From: Telopea speciosissima
Taxonomy: Eukaryota > Streptophyta > Magnoliopsida > Proteales > Proteaceae
Reading direction: 5' to 3'
Assembly: GCF_018873765.1 (NCBI RefSeq)
Contig: NC_057916.1
Location: 10,062,001 to 10,126,000, forward strand
Length of the DNA: 64,000 bases
A program made the position numbers and the translations under genes. Positions 55,242 to 64,000 of the stretch are shown piece after piece (within the stretch, counting starts at the first letter, position 1; each line of letters starts with the position of its first letter). The notes below the pieces were generated by a model that was not told the DNA's origin, made no database searches, and saw only the letters and a list, made by a program, of their open reading frames with translations.

Positions 55242-58064
55242 TGTCACACCCCGGCCCAGTAAATAAGGGCCAAGTGTGGTGGGATATCTCGACATCCAAC
55301 CAATCCCCAAGGATCACAAGTGCAGACCCTATTTACAATCATTGCTCACAAATACAAGAATCGAGGGCGCGGAAACAATTAAATAATAAAGGTAACATCG
55401 TAGTAAGAGAAGTCTCATGTGATATTTCATTTATATAAAGGACAAAGCTTGTGATACTACTATACAGTTCTCAAAGGTACTACAGGGTAAAACTATACAA
55501 AAACTATATTATATCAATATAGAAATATTTATAAGCATAAAATAGTGGGGAGATAGCCTGGACTGTTAGGCCAAGATCGGAAGATTGCGCAATCATCACA
55601 TGCGCACGAAGTATCGTGCACTTCCAACTCCAGCGCCGCAAATCCATCATTAAAAGTAATTAAATCACCTGAAAAATAGGGATATCCACAGGGGTGAGCT
55701 CTCAACTGAGCCCAGTAAGGAAATGCATGCAAAACACAACACAATAATTCATGATGAATGTGTTAATCTAGCATGCTCCTAACATGGATACTAAGTCTTA
55801 TGTGGTATAAGTACTACTGTGGTAGATGCTAACCTCGAAGAGAACCCGCCAGAAAGCATGACACAAGGCCTAACCCAATGACTCCCAATGACCAATCGGA
55901 AAGCATGACACCAGCAGCTCGGACGTCGGTCACCCGAGCGAAACCATTCTACCACGGTGAGGACCCGCCAGAAAGCATATCACCAGCACCTAACCCAATG
56001 AGACCTCAATGACCAACCCTACATGTTTATTCCCACAATGAGTACACACGCTAACATGGGACATGAATGGTACCCAGCATACCCTTCGGCTGTACCACGG
56101 TTGTCCAACACCTTACCCCCTGTTGGTAAGGGGCGTAATCTGGGTTATGATATAACACCTAGCCCAAGGCAAACTATGCATGATAGCACATGTATGAATA
56201 GCTGAATTTAAATAGAACAAGATTTCTCCAAGAATAATCATCAAGAATAAGTAAATATCAGTGCAAATGCAAGATGCCAATGCAACCTAATTCACATGCG
56301 ATTCTAATGCAAGTAAATAAAAGCTAATAAACTATATGAACAGGATAATTTTGATGATGCATGACATGGCAATCGAACAATAACAAATTAAAATGGTAAA
56401 CACTCCAAAATTAAAGTCGGAATTCCCTTACCGAAGTTGAGACTAGACTAATTCAGCTTACCCTTCAAAGATCCCAACAATACAGCAAGAATAGAGTATA
56501 CACCCAACACATTCTAAAACATTAGAAAAGATCAAGTGTTAGGGTCGAAGGCACCTAAGGTCTAACCAAGGGTCTAGGGGCATTTGTCCAAAAATATTGA
56601 ACCGGATTCGAGGGCGAATTGGGATCTTGTTCCTAATGGTCGATCTTGACATGCATGGGCTTAATTTCATGGTTTTACCTAATTCTAAGGTGGGTCCATT
56701 TAATTGAGGGTCCAATTTCATGATTAATTCCAAAATTGAAAAATCAATTTGAGGGGTTTAACAAATTAACCCAAATTGATTATCAAGGGTTTGTTAATTG
56801 AGTAAATCAACAGAGAATTGGGTTTCTAATTTCATATTTGGCTTCCTAATTTAGGGATTTCATAATTTAAACCCAAATTAGTTGACTTAGGGTTTATGGT
56901 TTGCCATTAGAAAACAAAGAATCGGTGATGAGAGGTACAGCCATGAAGATTCAGGCATAGTTGAACCTAAACAAGACACTAAACAAGAAGAAATTAGGTG
57001 GAACTTCCACCGTTTAAGCTTGGATTAAAAGCTTTAATGGCAGAAATCTATTTAGGCATAGTCTAGGCTGAAATTAGATCAAATTTAGAGGAGGAGATGG
57101 AAACAGAGGATTCTCGTAGCTTACCCGAAATCAGCAGCAAGAAGGGACGATGGCAGCCTTGCCTTTATGCTCCAAGGTCTCTAATGGAGGTCTCTAAGCT
57201 TCCAACTCAAGTCCGGGATGAATTTCCAAGGTATGCTTCTTATTTCCTTCTTCTTCTTCTTCTCTTTTTCTTCTTTCTTTCTTATTCTCCAAGGGTGGAA
57301 CGATTCTGGTTCCTCTTCTCTTTGTTGGTGAATAATGAATAGTGTAAAGAGGGTTATATTTATAGAAACTTAAGCACTAAGGGGTAAATCTGTCTTTTGG
57401 ACAGAAATTAGATGTAAACTAATTTCTAAAATAGTTTATAAACTTGAATTCGTATTTGTTGGTCTATTCTATCCATAACTTGATGCCGGCGACATTAAAG
57501 GTTATCCGAATACGGGTAATTGTCCGAACAAGCATTCCCCACTGGGAACCGGGTCCCACAAGATAATTTTACTAAAGTACCCTTCTAACCCTATTTGGTC
57601 GTACAAAACGTTATATAAATATATTTTAAATTATACTTACATTGAGTTTAATTAAGGGGAGGTTCTGCACTGTCCAGCTAGCGACTGCATACGTAGCTCA
57701 GTGCGGGGTCCCATAAGGTCAAAATTACTATTCGCCCTAATACACTAATTAATTAAAAATACAACATACATACATATAAAATGGGATTCTTACGGGATTC
57801 GGCCTAAGACGAGAGAGGCCGCAGGCCATCAATCAAGCATGCCAAGCTTATGTGTTGTCTTCCGCTAGACACCTCCGACTCATTTAAGGCCACGTAGTTG
57901 GCTCGATCGGAATGCCTTTACAGACGAGTCATGAGATAGGTCTGAATTTCTTAGTCAAGATGGCCCTCAACTTGAGGTTAGCATGGCCAAATATTGAACT
58001 GTAACCCGACATCACAGATTTCAAAAGTTCAAATTTATTCGGAAATTTGACCGGGTTTCTGACA
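55242..58064 (+). repeat. 3' LTR of the inner element
   Basis: Starts TGTCACACCCCGG and ends GGGTTTCTGACA. It aligns along its full length with 48764-51574. Point differences are few beside many single-base indels. Confidence 0.88.
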
Positions 58065-58069
58065 GTTTT

Positions 58070-59500
58070 GTAACAGTTAAGCACATCTTCTACATCTAGT
58101 ATGGCTGATCCTCATCATCCTCAGCTTTGCAGGTCCCACCTCAGCTTCTACTGCCGCCCAGTCTTGGGTCATTGACTCTGTTGCCACAGACCACATGACT
58201 GGTACGTCTCATTATTATGATTCCTATACCATTTGCTCTGGTAAGGACAAGGTTAAGGTAGCTGATGGCTCCCTTTCCTCCATATCTGGTAAGGGTAATA
58301 TCCCTGTGACATCATCTATTTCCCTCTCTTTTGTTCTTCATGTCCCCAACCTTACACTGAATCTTTTATCTGTGAGTCATCTGACTAAATCTCTCAACTG
58401 TTGTGTCACATTTTTTCCTTCTCACTGTCTTTTTCAGGATTTGGTGACAAAGAGGATTATTGGTAGTGGACGTGAGGAGCAAGGCCTCTACTTTTTTTAT
58501 CCGTTTGTGCCCACAGCTCATTCCGATGTATGTGGCCGTAATGATAGTAATTCTGTGGATTCTGTTATGTTATGGCATCGTCGTCTTGGCCATCCATCTT
58601 TTGTTGTAATGAGGAAACAATTGCCTCACTTATTTTCTTCTATTGCCTCTTCTCATGTTTTTCAATGTGAACGATGTATGCTTGTCAAACATTGTCGGTC
58701 TTCATATCCTTATCATGGTAATAGAACTGTTACTCCTTTTCATATTGTGCATACTGATGTTTGGGGTCCTTCCCCTACTACTTCTTTATTTGGCTTTTGT
58801 TACTTTGTGTCATATGTTGATGATTTTTCCCATGCCACATGGACTGTACTTTTGAAGCATAAGAGTGCTGTTTGTGATGCCTTTCAGAATTTTTACCAAA
58901 TGATCCTTACTCAATTTGAGACCCGCATCAAAATTGTGCGATCTAATAAAGGGGGAGAGTACATGTTTGGTGACCTTCAAGCCTTCTTTACTACTTATGG
59001 CATTATCCATCAGCTAGAGTGTGTTGACACGCCCCAACAAAATGGGGTTGCTGAGAGGAAAAATCGTCATCTACTGGAGGTCACCCGTAGTCTATTGTTT
59101 GGCATGCATGTCCCCAAGACCTTCTGGTCCGCAGCTCTTCTCACTGCCTCCTTTCTCATCAATCGTATGCCTACCTAGCTTCTTAATTTCAAATCTCCCT
59201 TGGACATCTTATCTCCCAAGGCCTCTGCTTTTTCGCTTCCTCCTAGAGTCTTTGGTTGTGTTTGTTATGTGCATGTTAACAAATCTGCCCGCACTAAACT
59301 TGACCCCAAAGCTCTCAAGTGTCTCTTCCTTGGGTACTCTTCTACTACCAAGGGGTACAAGTGTTATCATCCTTATTCCCACCGATGTATCATTTTCAAA
59401 GATGTTACCTTTCTTGAGTCAGTCCCTTTCTTTGTCCCTTCTCAGCATCCTCTTCAGGGGGAGAATTGTGGGAGTGAATAGGCTACTGATGATTTCTTTC
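58070..59500 (+). pseudogene. Copia B protease, GAG-pre-integrase and integrase
   Basis: The protease region is short. Its active site reads WVIDSVATDHMTG at 58162-58203; the family has DSGATDHMTG, so the glycine next to the catalytic Asp-Ser is Val. The GAG-pre-integrase follows (VKVADGSLSSISGKGNI, then LWHRRLGHPS and CERCMLVKH of the HHCC zinc finger). The integrase core has HIVHTDVWGP, KIVRSNKGGEYM (the family has RSDNG-like, so the second Asp is Asn) and NGVAERKNRH. TAG at 59176-59178 ends the frame. The integrase C-terminal part continues at 59200-59481 (LPPRVFGCVCYVHV, KCLFLGYSSTTKGYKCYHP). Not functional. Confidence 0.92.
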
Positions 59501-59899
59501 TTTCTCCTCTACCTACATCTCCTTTTATGCTTGACATTGGGAAACATAGGACTGTAGATGTGGTTGAGGTTGATGACCAACCACCAGGGGGAATACAGAT
59601 TTGGTTGTTGAAAGTGGTTCTGGTAAGGAGAAGGATTACCATATTACATCCAAAAAAGGTGAAGGTTTGCATAATACAAGAAAGAAGACCTACCAAGAGT
59701 CCTCTTCAGATCCAGATCCACATCCTGAGATTCATTCTTCTCAATAAGGTGACATTTCTTCTCCTCCATCTGATTTGGACCTTCCTATTGTTATTAGGAA
59801 AGGGAAAAGAATTTATACTAATCTATATCCCAGTTTGTTTCCTATGATGCAATTTCTCCTACAAGCCTTGCCTTTATTACTGCTCTCTCTACTGTTTCC
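59501..59899 (+). other. Linker between copia B integrase and RT
   Basis: Decayed linker of the polyprotein. In another frame it still shows a DLPIVIRKGKR segment, homologous to the same place in copia A. Several stops. Confidence 0.6.
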
Positions 59900-61439
59900 A
59901 TTCCCAAGAATGTCATTGATGCTATGTCTGACCCAAAGTGGAGACAAGCCATGTCTAAGGAGATGATGGCACTTGAGAAGAATGGTACTTGGCAACTTGT
60001 AGACCTTCCCAAGGGACGTGTCCCAGTTGGATGCAGATGGGTCTACATAATCAAGTACAAATCTGATGGCAGTATTGAGAGATACCAAACAAGGTTGGTG
60101 GCCAAGGGGTACAGTCAAGTCTATGGGATTGACTACCAGGAGACATTTGCCCCTGTGGCCAAGCATAACTCAATAAGAATTTTTTTTATCTTTAGCTGCC
60201 AATAAAGATTGGCTTTTATATCAGTTGGATGTGAAGAATGCCTTCCTTCATGGTGATTTGGAAGAGGAAGTGTACATGCAAACTCCTCCAAGCTTCAAGA
60301 TGCCTTCAGCTGAAGGGAAAGTGTGCCTCCTTAAGAAGGCTCTATATGGTCTCAAACAGTCACTAAAGGCATGGTTTGAGCGCTTCCGACAGGCTATTCT
60401 GAAAGATGGATATTCCCAAAGCCAAGCTGATCACACTCTCTTTACCAAGCAGAGTAATGGTACTATCACAGCTCTCATTGTCTATGTTGACGATATCGTG
60501 GTCACAGGAGATGATACAGCTGAGATAGGTAAATTAAAGAGCTACTTGGCACAGCAATTTGAGATCAAAGATCTGGGTCCCTTGAAGTACTTCTTAGGAA
60601 TAGAAGTATCAAGGACCAAGAAAGGAATCAGCATATGTCAGAGGAGGTTTATCCTTGACTTGTTGACAGAGACAGGGATGTTAGGCTGCAAACCAGCAAA
60701 CTCTCCTATTGAGCAGAATCACAAACTAGGAGAGGACTGTGGTCCTTCTCTTATTGATGCGGGGAAGTATCAAAGGCTAGTAGGGAAGCTTATCTATCTC
60801 GCTATGACTCGGCCAGATATCTCTTATGCAGTGGGAGTTGTCAGCCAATTCATGCATGCTCCCAAGAGTGGCCATTTGGATGTTGTGTATCGCATTCTAA
60901 GGTATTTTAAGTCCTCTCTAGGGAAAGGACTGTTGTATGCAAGGCACAACCACTTGAGAGTGGAAGGTTTCACAGATGCCGATTGGGCTGGTTCCATTAT
61001 AAACAGGAGATCTACCTCCGGGTATTGTACCTTTGTGGGAGGTAACTTAGTCACCTGGAGGAGTAAGAAACAGCATGTTGTGGCTATATCTAGTGCCGAG
61101 GTAGAATTTAGAGCTATGGCACATGGAGTGTGTGAGCTCATCTGGCTAAAAAAACTTGTTCAGGAACTGGGATTCGACACTGAAGGACCTATGAGACTGT
61201 ACTGTAACAACATGGCTGCCATCAGTATTGCTCACAACCCTGTTCAACATGACCGGACTAAGCACATTGAGGTTGATAGGCATTTCATCAAGGAGACGAT
61301 AGACTCTGGCTGTATTTGTACTCCTTTTGTGAAGACTTGTGATCAGTTGGCAGATATCGTCACCAAGGCTCTTGGCTCTCCTCAGTTTAGTTCTTTCCTA
61401 AGCAACCTGGGAATGCATGATATATATTCTCCAGCTTGA
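59900..61439 (+). pseudogene. Copia B reverse transcriptase and RNase H
   Basis: The RT starts at about 59900 (WRQAMSKEMMALEKNGTWQL) and reads to VAKHNSIRI. Then a T-run at 60179-60187 shifts the frame. From 60225 a 404-codon frame is open: QLDVKNAFLHGDLEEEVYMQ, YGLKQSLKAWFERF, the catalytic YVDD at 60483-60494, then FEIKDLGPLKYFLGIEVSR. RNase H has TDADWAG and SSAEVEFRAM. The third acidic residue (YCDN in copias A and C) is Asn at 61206-61208. It ends ADIVTKAL..HDIYSPA before TGA at 61437-61439. Well preserved, but catalytically compromised. Confidence 0.93.
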
Positions 61440-61446
61440 GGGGGAG
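61438..61446 (+). promoter_or_regulatory. Polypurine tract of copia B
   Basis: GAGGGGGAG immediately before the 3' LTR. It primes plus-strand DNA synthesis in this family. Confidence 0.88.
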
Positions 61447-61733
61447 TGTTAGAAGTCATGTAATAGGGGTAGTTTAGGAACTAGTCCCATTACTAGTTGC
61501 CTTATTATGTAATTATGTTTTTCTTCTTTATTTCCCTTGTACCTCCCTAGGCAGGTGGATGTAATTTCCTATTTGTTATGATTGAATTAATATAGGTGTA
61601 TGGAGAAGCCTCTCCAACACAATCGATTACAACCCAAATGTTCTCTTCTCTCTTCTCTCTCTTCTCTTGTTGTCTTCTTCCTCCTCTAACTTCTTCCTTC
61701 TCTCTTCTTACCTCCTAAACCTAAAATCTAACT
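61447..61733 (+). repeat. 3' LTR of copia element B
   Basis: 287 bp, TGTTAGAAGTC to ATCTAACT. Counterpart of 46693-46986. Confidence 0.92.
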
Positions 61734-61942
61734 ACACTGACTTTCCAAGATAAAAGAGAGAGAGAGTACATATACAGATGTGTTTTCCTATCTAGTTAGT
61801 AGGGTTGTCAAGTTGGATATCTTGTATCCTTGTTTGAGATAGACGCATCTATCTTCTTGTTAGATGGTGCTATAAAAACAGAGTAATCCTACTTATCTTT
61901 TTAACATCCAGGATAATGATGTCTTGCTGTGTAATTTCGTAG

Positions 61943-62231
61943 AAGGGTGCTCCAAATGAACGGAAAATTGTTAAATTATGTGAATATGCTGCCAAGAATC
62001 CCCTCCGAATTCCAAAGGTACTCCCTTCTTTCAACATAATTTAACCTTCTTTTGTTATTTGCGTATCAATGGCTTCTACTTGGAGGTTATTTTGGTCTCC
62101 TTTTCTTGGTTGTAGATTGCCAAGTATCTTGAACAAAGGTGCTCAAAAGAATTGAGGTCTGAGCATATCAAATATATCAGTATTATCACAGAGGAATACC
62201 ATAAACTGCTTTGCATATGCAAGGAGCAGAT
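61943..62231 (+). pseudogene. EFR3-like scaffold protein, unit 5 (exons a and b)
   Basis: Exon a 61943-62017 (GAPNERKIVKLCEYAAKNP) and exon b 62116-62231 (IAKYLEQRCSKELRSEHIK to ICKEQ), both open with intact splice sites. Exon c1 would follow at about 62719, but copia element C begins just before its acceptor. What lies beyond is outside the window. Copia B sits upstream, between gene X exon X3 and exon a. The two exons carry no lesion I can see. Confidence 0.85.
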
Positions 62232-62718
62232 GTAAGTGTAATGGTTTTCTTTTCCCCTCTTATCTTTCTTGATTTTTTACTTTAATTTTAGTTGTGGAAT
62301 ACAGTCTTTTTTTTTTAATTAAAAAAAGAAAAAGAAAATAAGTTTATATAAGACTTAATGTTCTAATGAAACTAGTCTCATTTCCTATTTTCTTAGAACT
62401 TCCAACTACTGTTAGTTCCATTTCTGGCTCAAGGCAACTCAAGAAGTGAATTCAGTCTCATTAGCTTGACCCGGATTTGGTGTCATTTAAATATTCCCCT
62501 CATTTGGACTTATGGAGTAGTTTTCAAGATTTTTTTTTTATCTTTCCTTTTTGTTCTTACTACTTTATTTAGGGAAAGATTTTGTCCATAAATTCTTGAT
62601 ACTGTATCTATTTTTGTAGCCGGAAGGGGGGGTCTGTTTTCATTCTTTTGCTGCTAGACCGTAGGTGGTAGTTCTTTAGCATTATCTCAAATATATTTCT
62701 CTTGTATGCATTTTGTTC
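62232..62718 (+). other. EFR3 intron between exons b and c1 (unit 5)
   Basis: Homologous to 19749-20220 and 28094-28565. It ends at TGCATTTTGTTC, where the LTR of copia C starts. Confidence 0.6.
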
Positions 62719-62925
62719 TGTTAGCTAAACAGAGAATGAGAGAATAAGAGAATGACTTGAGTGAGTTGAGTCTCTCCTCAGTCTCTCTATATAGATTTCA
62801 TTAATTAGGACAGAATTACAAATATACCCTCCATAGCCGACTATGAGAGCTAAGGAGAGAAATAAAGAAGCAAAATAACGAAGGATAATGCCCAAAGTAC
62901 CCTTATCGGGTTACATAACTTAACA
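62719..62925 (-). repeat. LTR (3') of copia element C
   Basis: 207 bp, TGTTAGC to CTTAACA, with inverted ends. The purine tract of the minus-strand element follows (CTCCCCACTCAAG on the plus strand). Confidence 0.85.
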
Positions 62926-62933
62926 CTCCCCAC

Positions 62934-64000
62934 TCAAGTTGGTGCATATATATCATGCATGCCCAACTTGACTAAACTATGATGAAACAACTTTCTACTT
63001 AGCCCTTTGGTGAAGACATCTGCAAGTTGATCTCTTGACTTCACAAAGGGTATACAGATCTGCCCACTTTCTAACTTTTCCTTGATGAAGTGTCGATCGA
63101 TATCTACATGCTTAGTATGATCATGTTGCACTGGATTATGAGCAATGTTGATTTCCGCTTTGTTGTCACAGTACAACATCATTGGATGATGAACAGAACC
63201 ACCAATATCCTGGAGCAAACTCTGAAGCCATAATAGTTCGCATATGCCCTAGGCCATGGCACGGAATTCTGCTTCAAGACTGGACCTAGCCACCACATTT
63301 TGCTTTTACTTCGCCATGTGACAAGGTTACCTCCAACAAAGGTACAATAGCCCGAAGTGGATTTCTTGTCAGGGTTACCACCCCAGTCAGCATCTGTGTA
63401 GGCCTCAATGCGGAGATGATCATGTGGAGATAAGAGAATCCCTTTCCCTGGAGCTGACTTCAAGTAGTGGAGAATATGAAGAACAACAGCCATATGGGTA
63501 ACATAGGGATCATGCATAAACTAACTGACCAAACTAACAACAAATGCAATGTCTAGTCTCGTGTGGGAAAGATATATCAGTTTTCCCACCAACCTTTGAT
63601 AGCGCCCCTTATCAACTGGATCACCATCCTTCTGTTGTAGTCGAATAGTAGGCTCCAAAGGAGGGTCACATAGGTAACATCCTAACAAACCAATCTCTGA
63701 AAGTAAGTCTAGAACATATTTCCTTTAGGAGAGGAAGATGCCTTTGGGAGAACGGGCAACTTCAATCCCAAGAAAGTACTTGAGCTGTCTTAGGTCCTTG
63801 ATTTCAAATTCTCAACCCAAGAATGTCTTTAGGTGAGAGACTTCCTCAGTATCATTTCTAGTCACCACTATGTCATCAACATAGACTATGAGAAGAGTAA
63901 CCTTATCTCCATTCCGCTTGATGAACAAGGTGTGATCAGCATTGCTCTGTTTGTATCCTACAGAGATCATTGCTTTATGGAACCTACCAAACCAAGCCCG
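62934..64000 (-). pseudogene. Copia C RNase H and part of reverse transcriptase
   Basis: RNase H pieces at 63517-63179 (IEAYTDADWGG, STSGYCTFVGGN) and 63218-62934 (MLYCDNKAEINIAHNP, QLADVFTKGLSRK). A frameshift and a TAG near 63253 separate them. Further left to right on the plus strand (63520-64000) is the RT in broken frames, with FMHDP preceded by TAG in place of a Gln codon, and YVDD-region sequence at about 63870-63885. The N-terminal part is outside the window. Confidence 0.9.

Larger units (their letters stand above)
48764..58064 (+). mobile_element. Non-autonomous LTR element with 2.8-kb LTRs (LARD-like)
   Basis: A 9.3-kb element nested in copia B. Its ends are TGTCAC and TGACA, with a 5-base target duplication. 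Two direct repeats of 2,811 and 2,823 bp flank a 3,667-bp interior. The interior has no reverse transcriptase, integrase, protease or RNase H that I can see, only a decayed reading frame at 53794-54496. Long LTRs with a non-polymerase interior fit large retrotransposon derivatives (LARDs). A primer site complementary to a common tRNA and a typical purine tract are not obvious, which leaves some doubt about the class. Confidence 0.82.
48759..58069. repeat. Target-site duplication of the inner LTR element
   Basis: GTTTT at 48759-48763 and at 58065-58069, immediately outside TGTCAC and TGACA. Confidence 0.8.
46693..61733 (+). mobile_element. Ty1/copia element B, complete but split by a nested element
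   Basis: 15,041 bp overall. Without the inner element (9,301 bp plus 5 bp of target duplication) it is about 5.7 kb, normal for a copia. Order: 5' LTR, primer binding site, gag with zinc knuckle, protease, GAG-pre-integrase, integrase, reverse transcriptase, RNase H, polypurine tract, 3' LTR. It lies in the intron between gene X exon X3 and EFR3 exon a of unit 5. The LTRs differ at several positions and both genes carry stops, so it is old and inactive. Confidence 0.95.
46688..61738. repeat. Target-site duplication of copia element B
   Basis: ACACT occurs at 46688-46692 and again at 61734-61738, directly outside the two LTRs. In other units the same host intron reads GAAACACTGAC without interruption, so the empty site is known. 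Confidence 0.9.
62719..64000 (-). mobile_element. Ty1/copia element C, 3' part only
   Basis: Minus-strand copia that continues past the window edge. It shares LTR architecture and pol sequence with element A, but the LTRs are clearly different in sequence, so it is a separate lineage. It interrupts the EFR3 intron upstream of exon c1 in unit 5. Confidence 0.88.

Noticed and set aside
11614..61760. AG and TTA microsatellites as array-specific signals
   Set aside because: They occur at the same intron positions in each unit (11614, 18665, 19261, 27608, 61753; 10801, 17897) with varying length. Ordinary slippage explains them.
1..64000. Bacterial features such as operons, Shine-Dalgarno sites, CRISPR arrays, phage or plasmid functions
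   Set aside because: The intron structure, LTR elements and plant protein families show plant nuclear DNA. No spaced short direct repeats of CRISPR type are present.
1..64000. tRNA or rRNA genes
   Set aside because: No cloverleaf-like segment with tRNA A and B box sequences and no rRNA-like sequence stood out. The tRNA-like motif at 46987 is the copia primer site.

Overview
This 64 kb window comes from a nuclear plant chromosome, almost certainly an angiosperm and probably a eudicot. The evidence is GT-AG introns, plant PIP aquaporin and plant EFR3-type exons, Ty1/copia elements whose primer site matches initiator tRNA-Met, and an L1-type LINE. No intact protein-coding gene, tRNA, rRNA or CRISPR array was found. 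The window is a graveyard of duplicated gene fragments, later invaded by retrotransposons. It holds nothing that I would call a new functional system. The most unusual thing in it is the duplicated composite unit itself.

Layout of the host part (1-31726, 38214-39964, 43437-46692, 61734-62718): at least five same-strand copies of a 7-9 kb composite unit. In order, a unit holds (i) an exon that looks like an organelle-targeting N-terminus (called gene Y here) followed by a short WD40-like exon resembling RAE1; (ii) a PIP2-type aquaporin fragment (end of exon 1, exon 2, first codons of exon 3); (iii) a conserved spacer with a TATA-like box; (iv) three candidate exons of an unidentified gene (gene X); (v) exons of an EFR3-like ARM-repeat scaffold protein of the PI4-kinase complex (called a, b, c1, c2, d, e, f, g, h, i/j, k, l, m here). 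Units differ by deletions, fused exons, local tandem duplications, frameshifts and stops. Some lesions are shared between units, so at least part of the decay predates the amplification. Approximate EFR3 spans are unit 1 5023-7716, unit 2 11819-14934, unit 3 18860-24686 (most exons), unit 4 27805-39718 and unit 5 61943-62231.

Layout of the mobile elements: an L1-like LINE on the minus strand (31741-38199) sits inside EFR3 exon f of unit 4, with a 14-bp target duplication. A truncated minus-strand copia (39965-43436) lies between units 4 and 5. A complete plus-strand copia (46693-61733, TSD ACACT) lies in unit 5 and has itself been split by a 9.3-kb non-autonomous LTR element (48764-58064, TSD GTTTT, LTRs about 2.8 kb). 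A third copia on the minus strand starts at 62719 and runs off the window. All retroelement genes carry stops or frameshifts.

The differences between the two LTRs of the inner element are mostly one-base losses or gains at CAG, CTG or CCG sites. That looks more like a read-calling artefact at methylated CHG sites than evolution. Some frameshifts in methylated repeats should therefore be read with caution.
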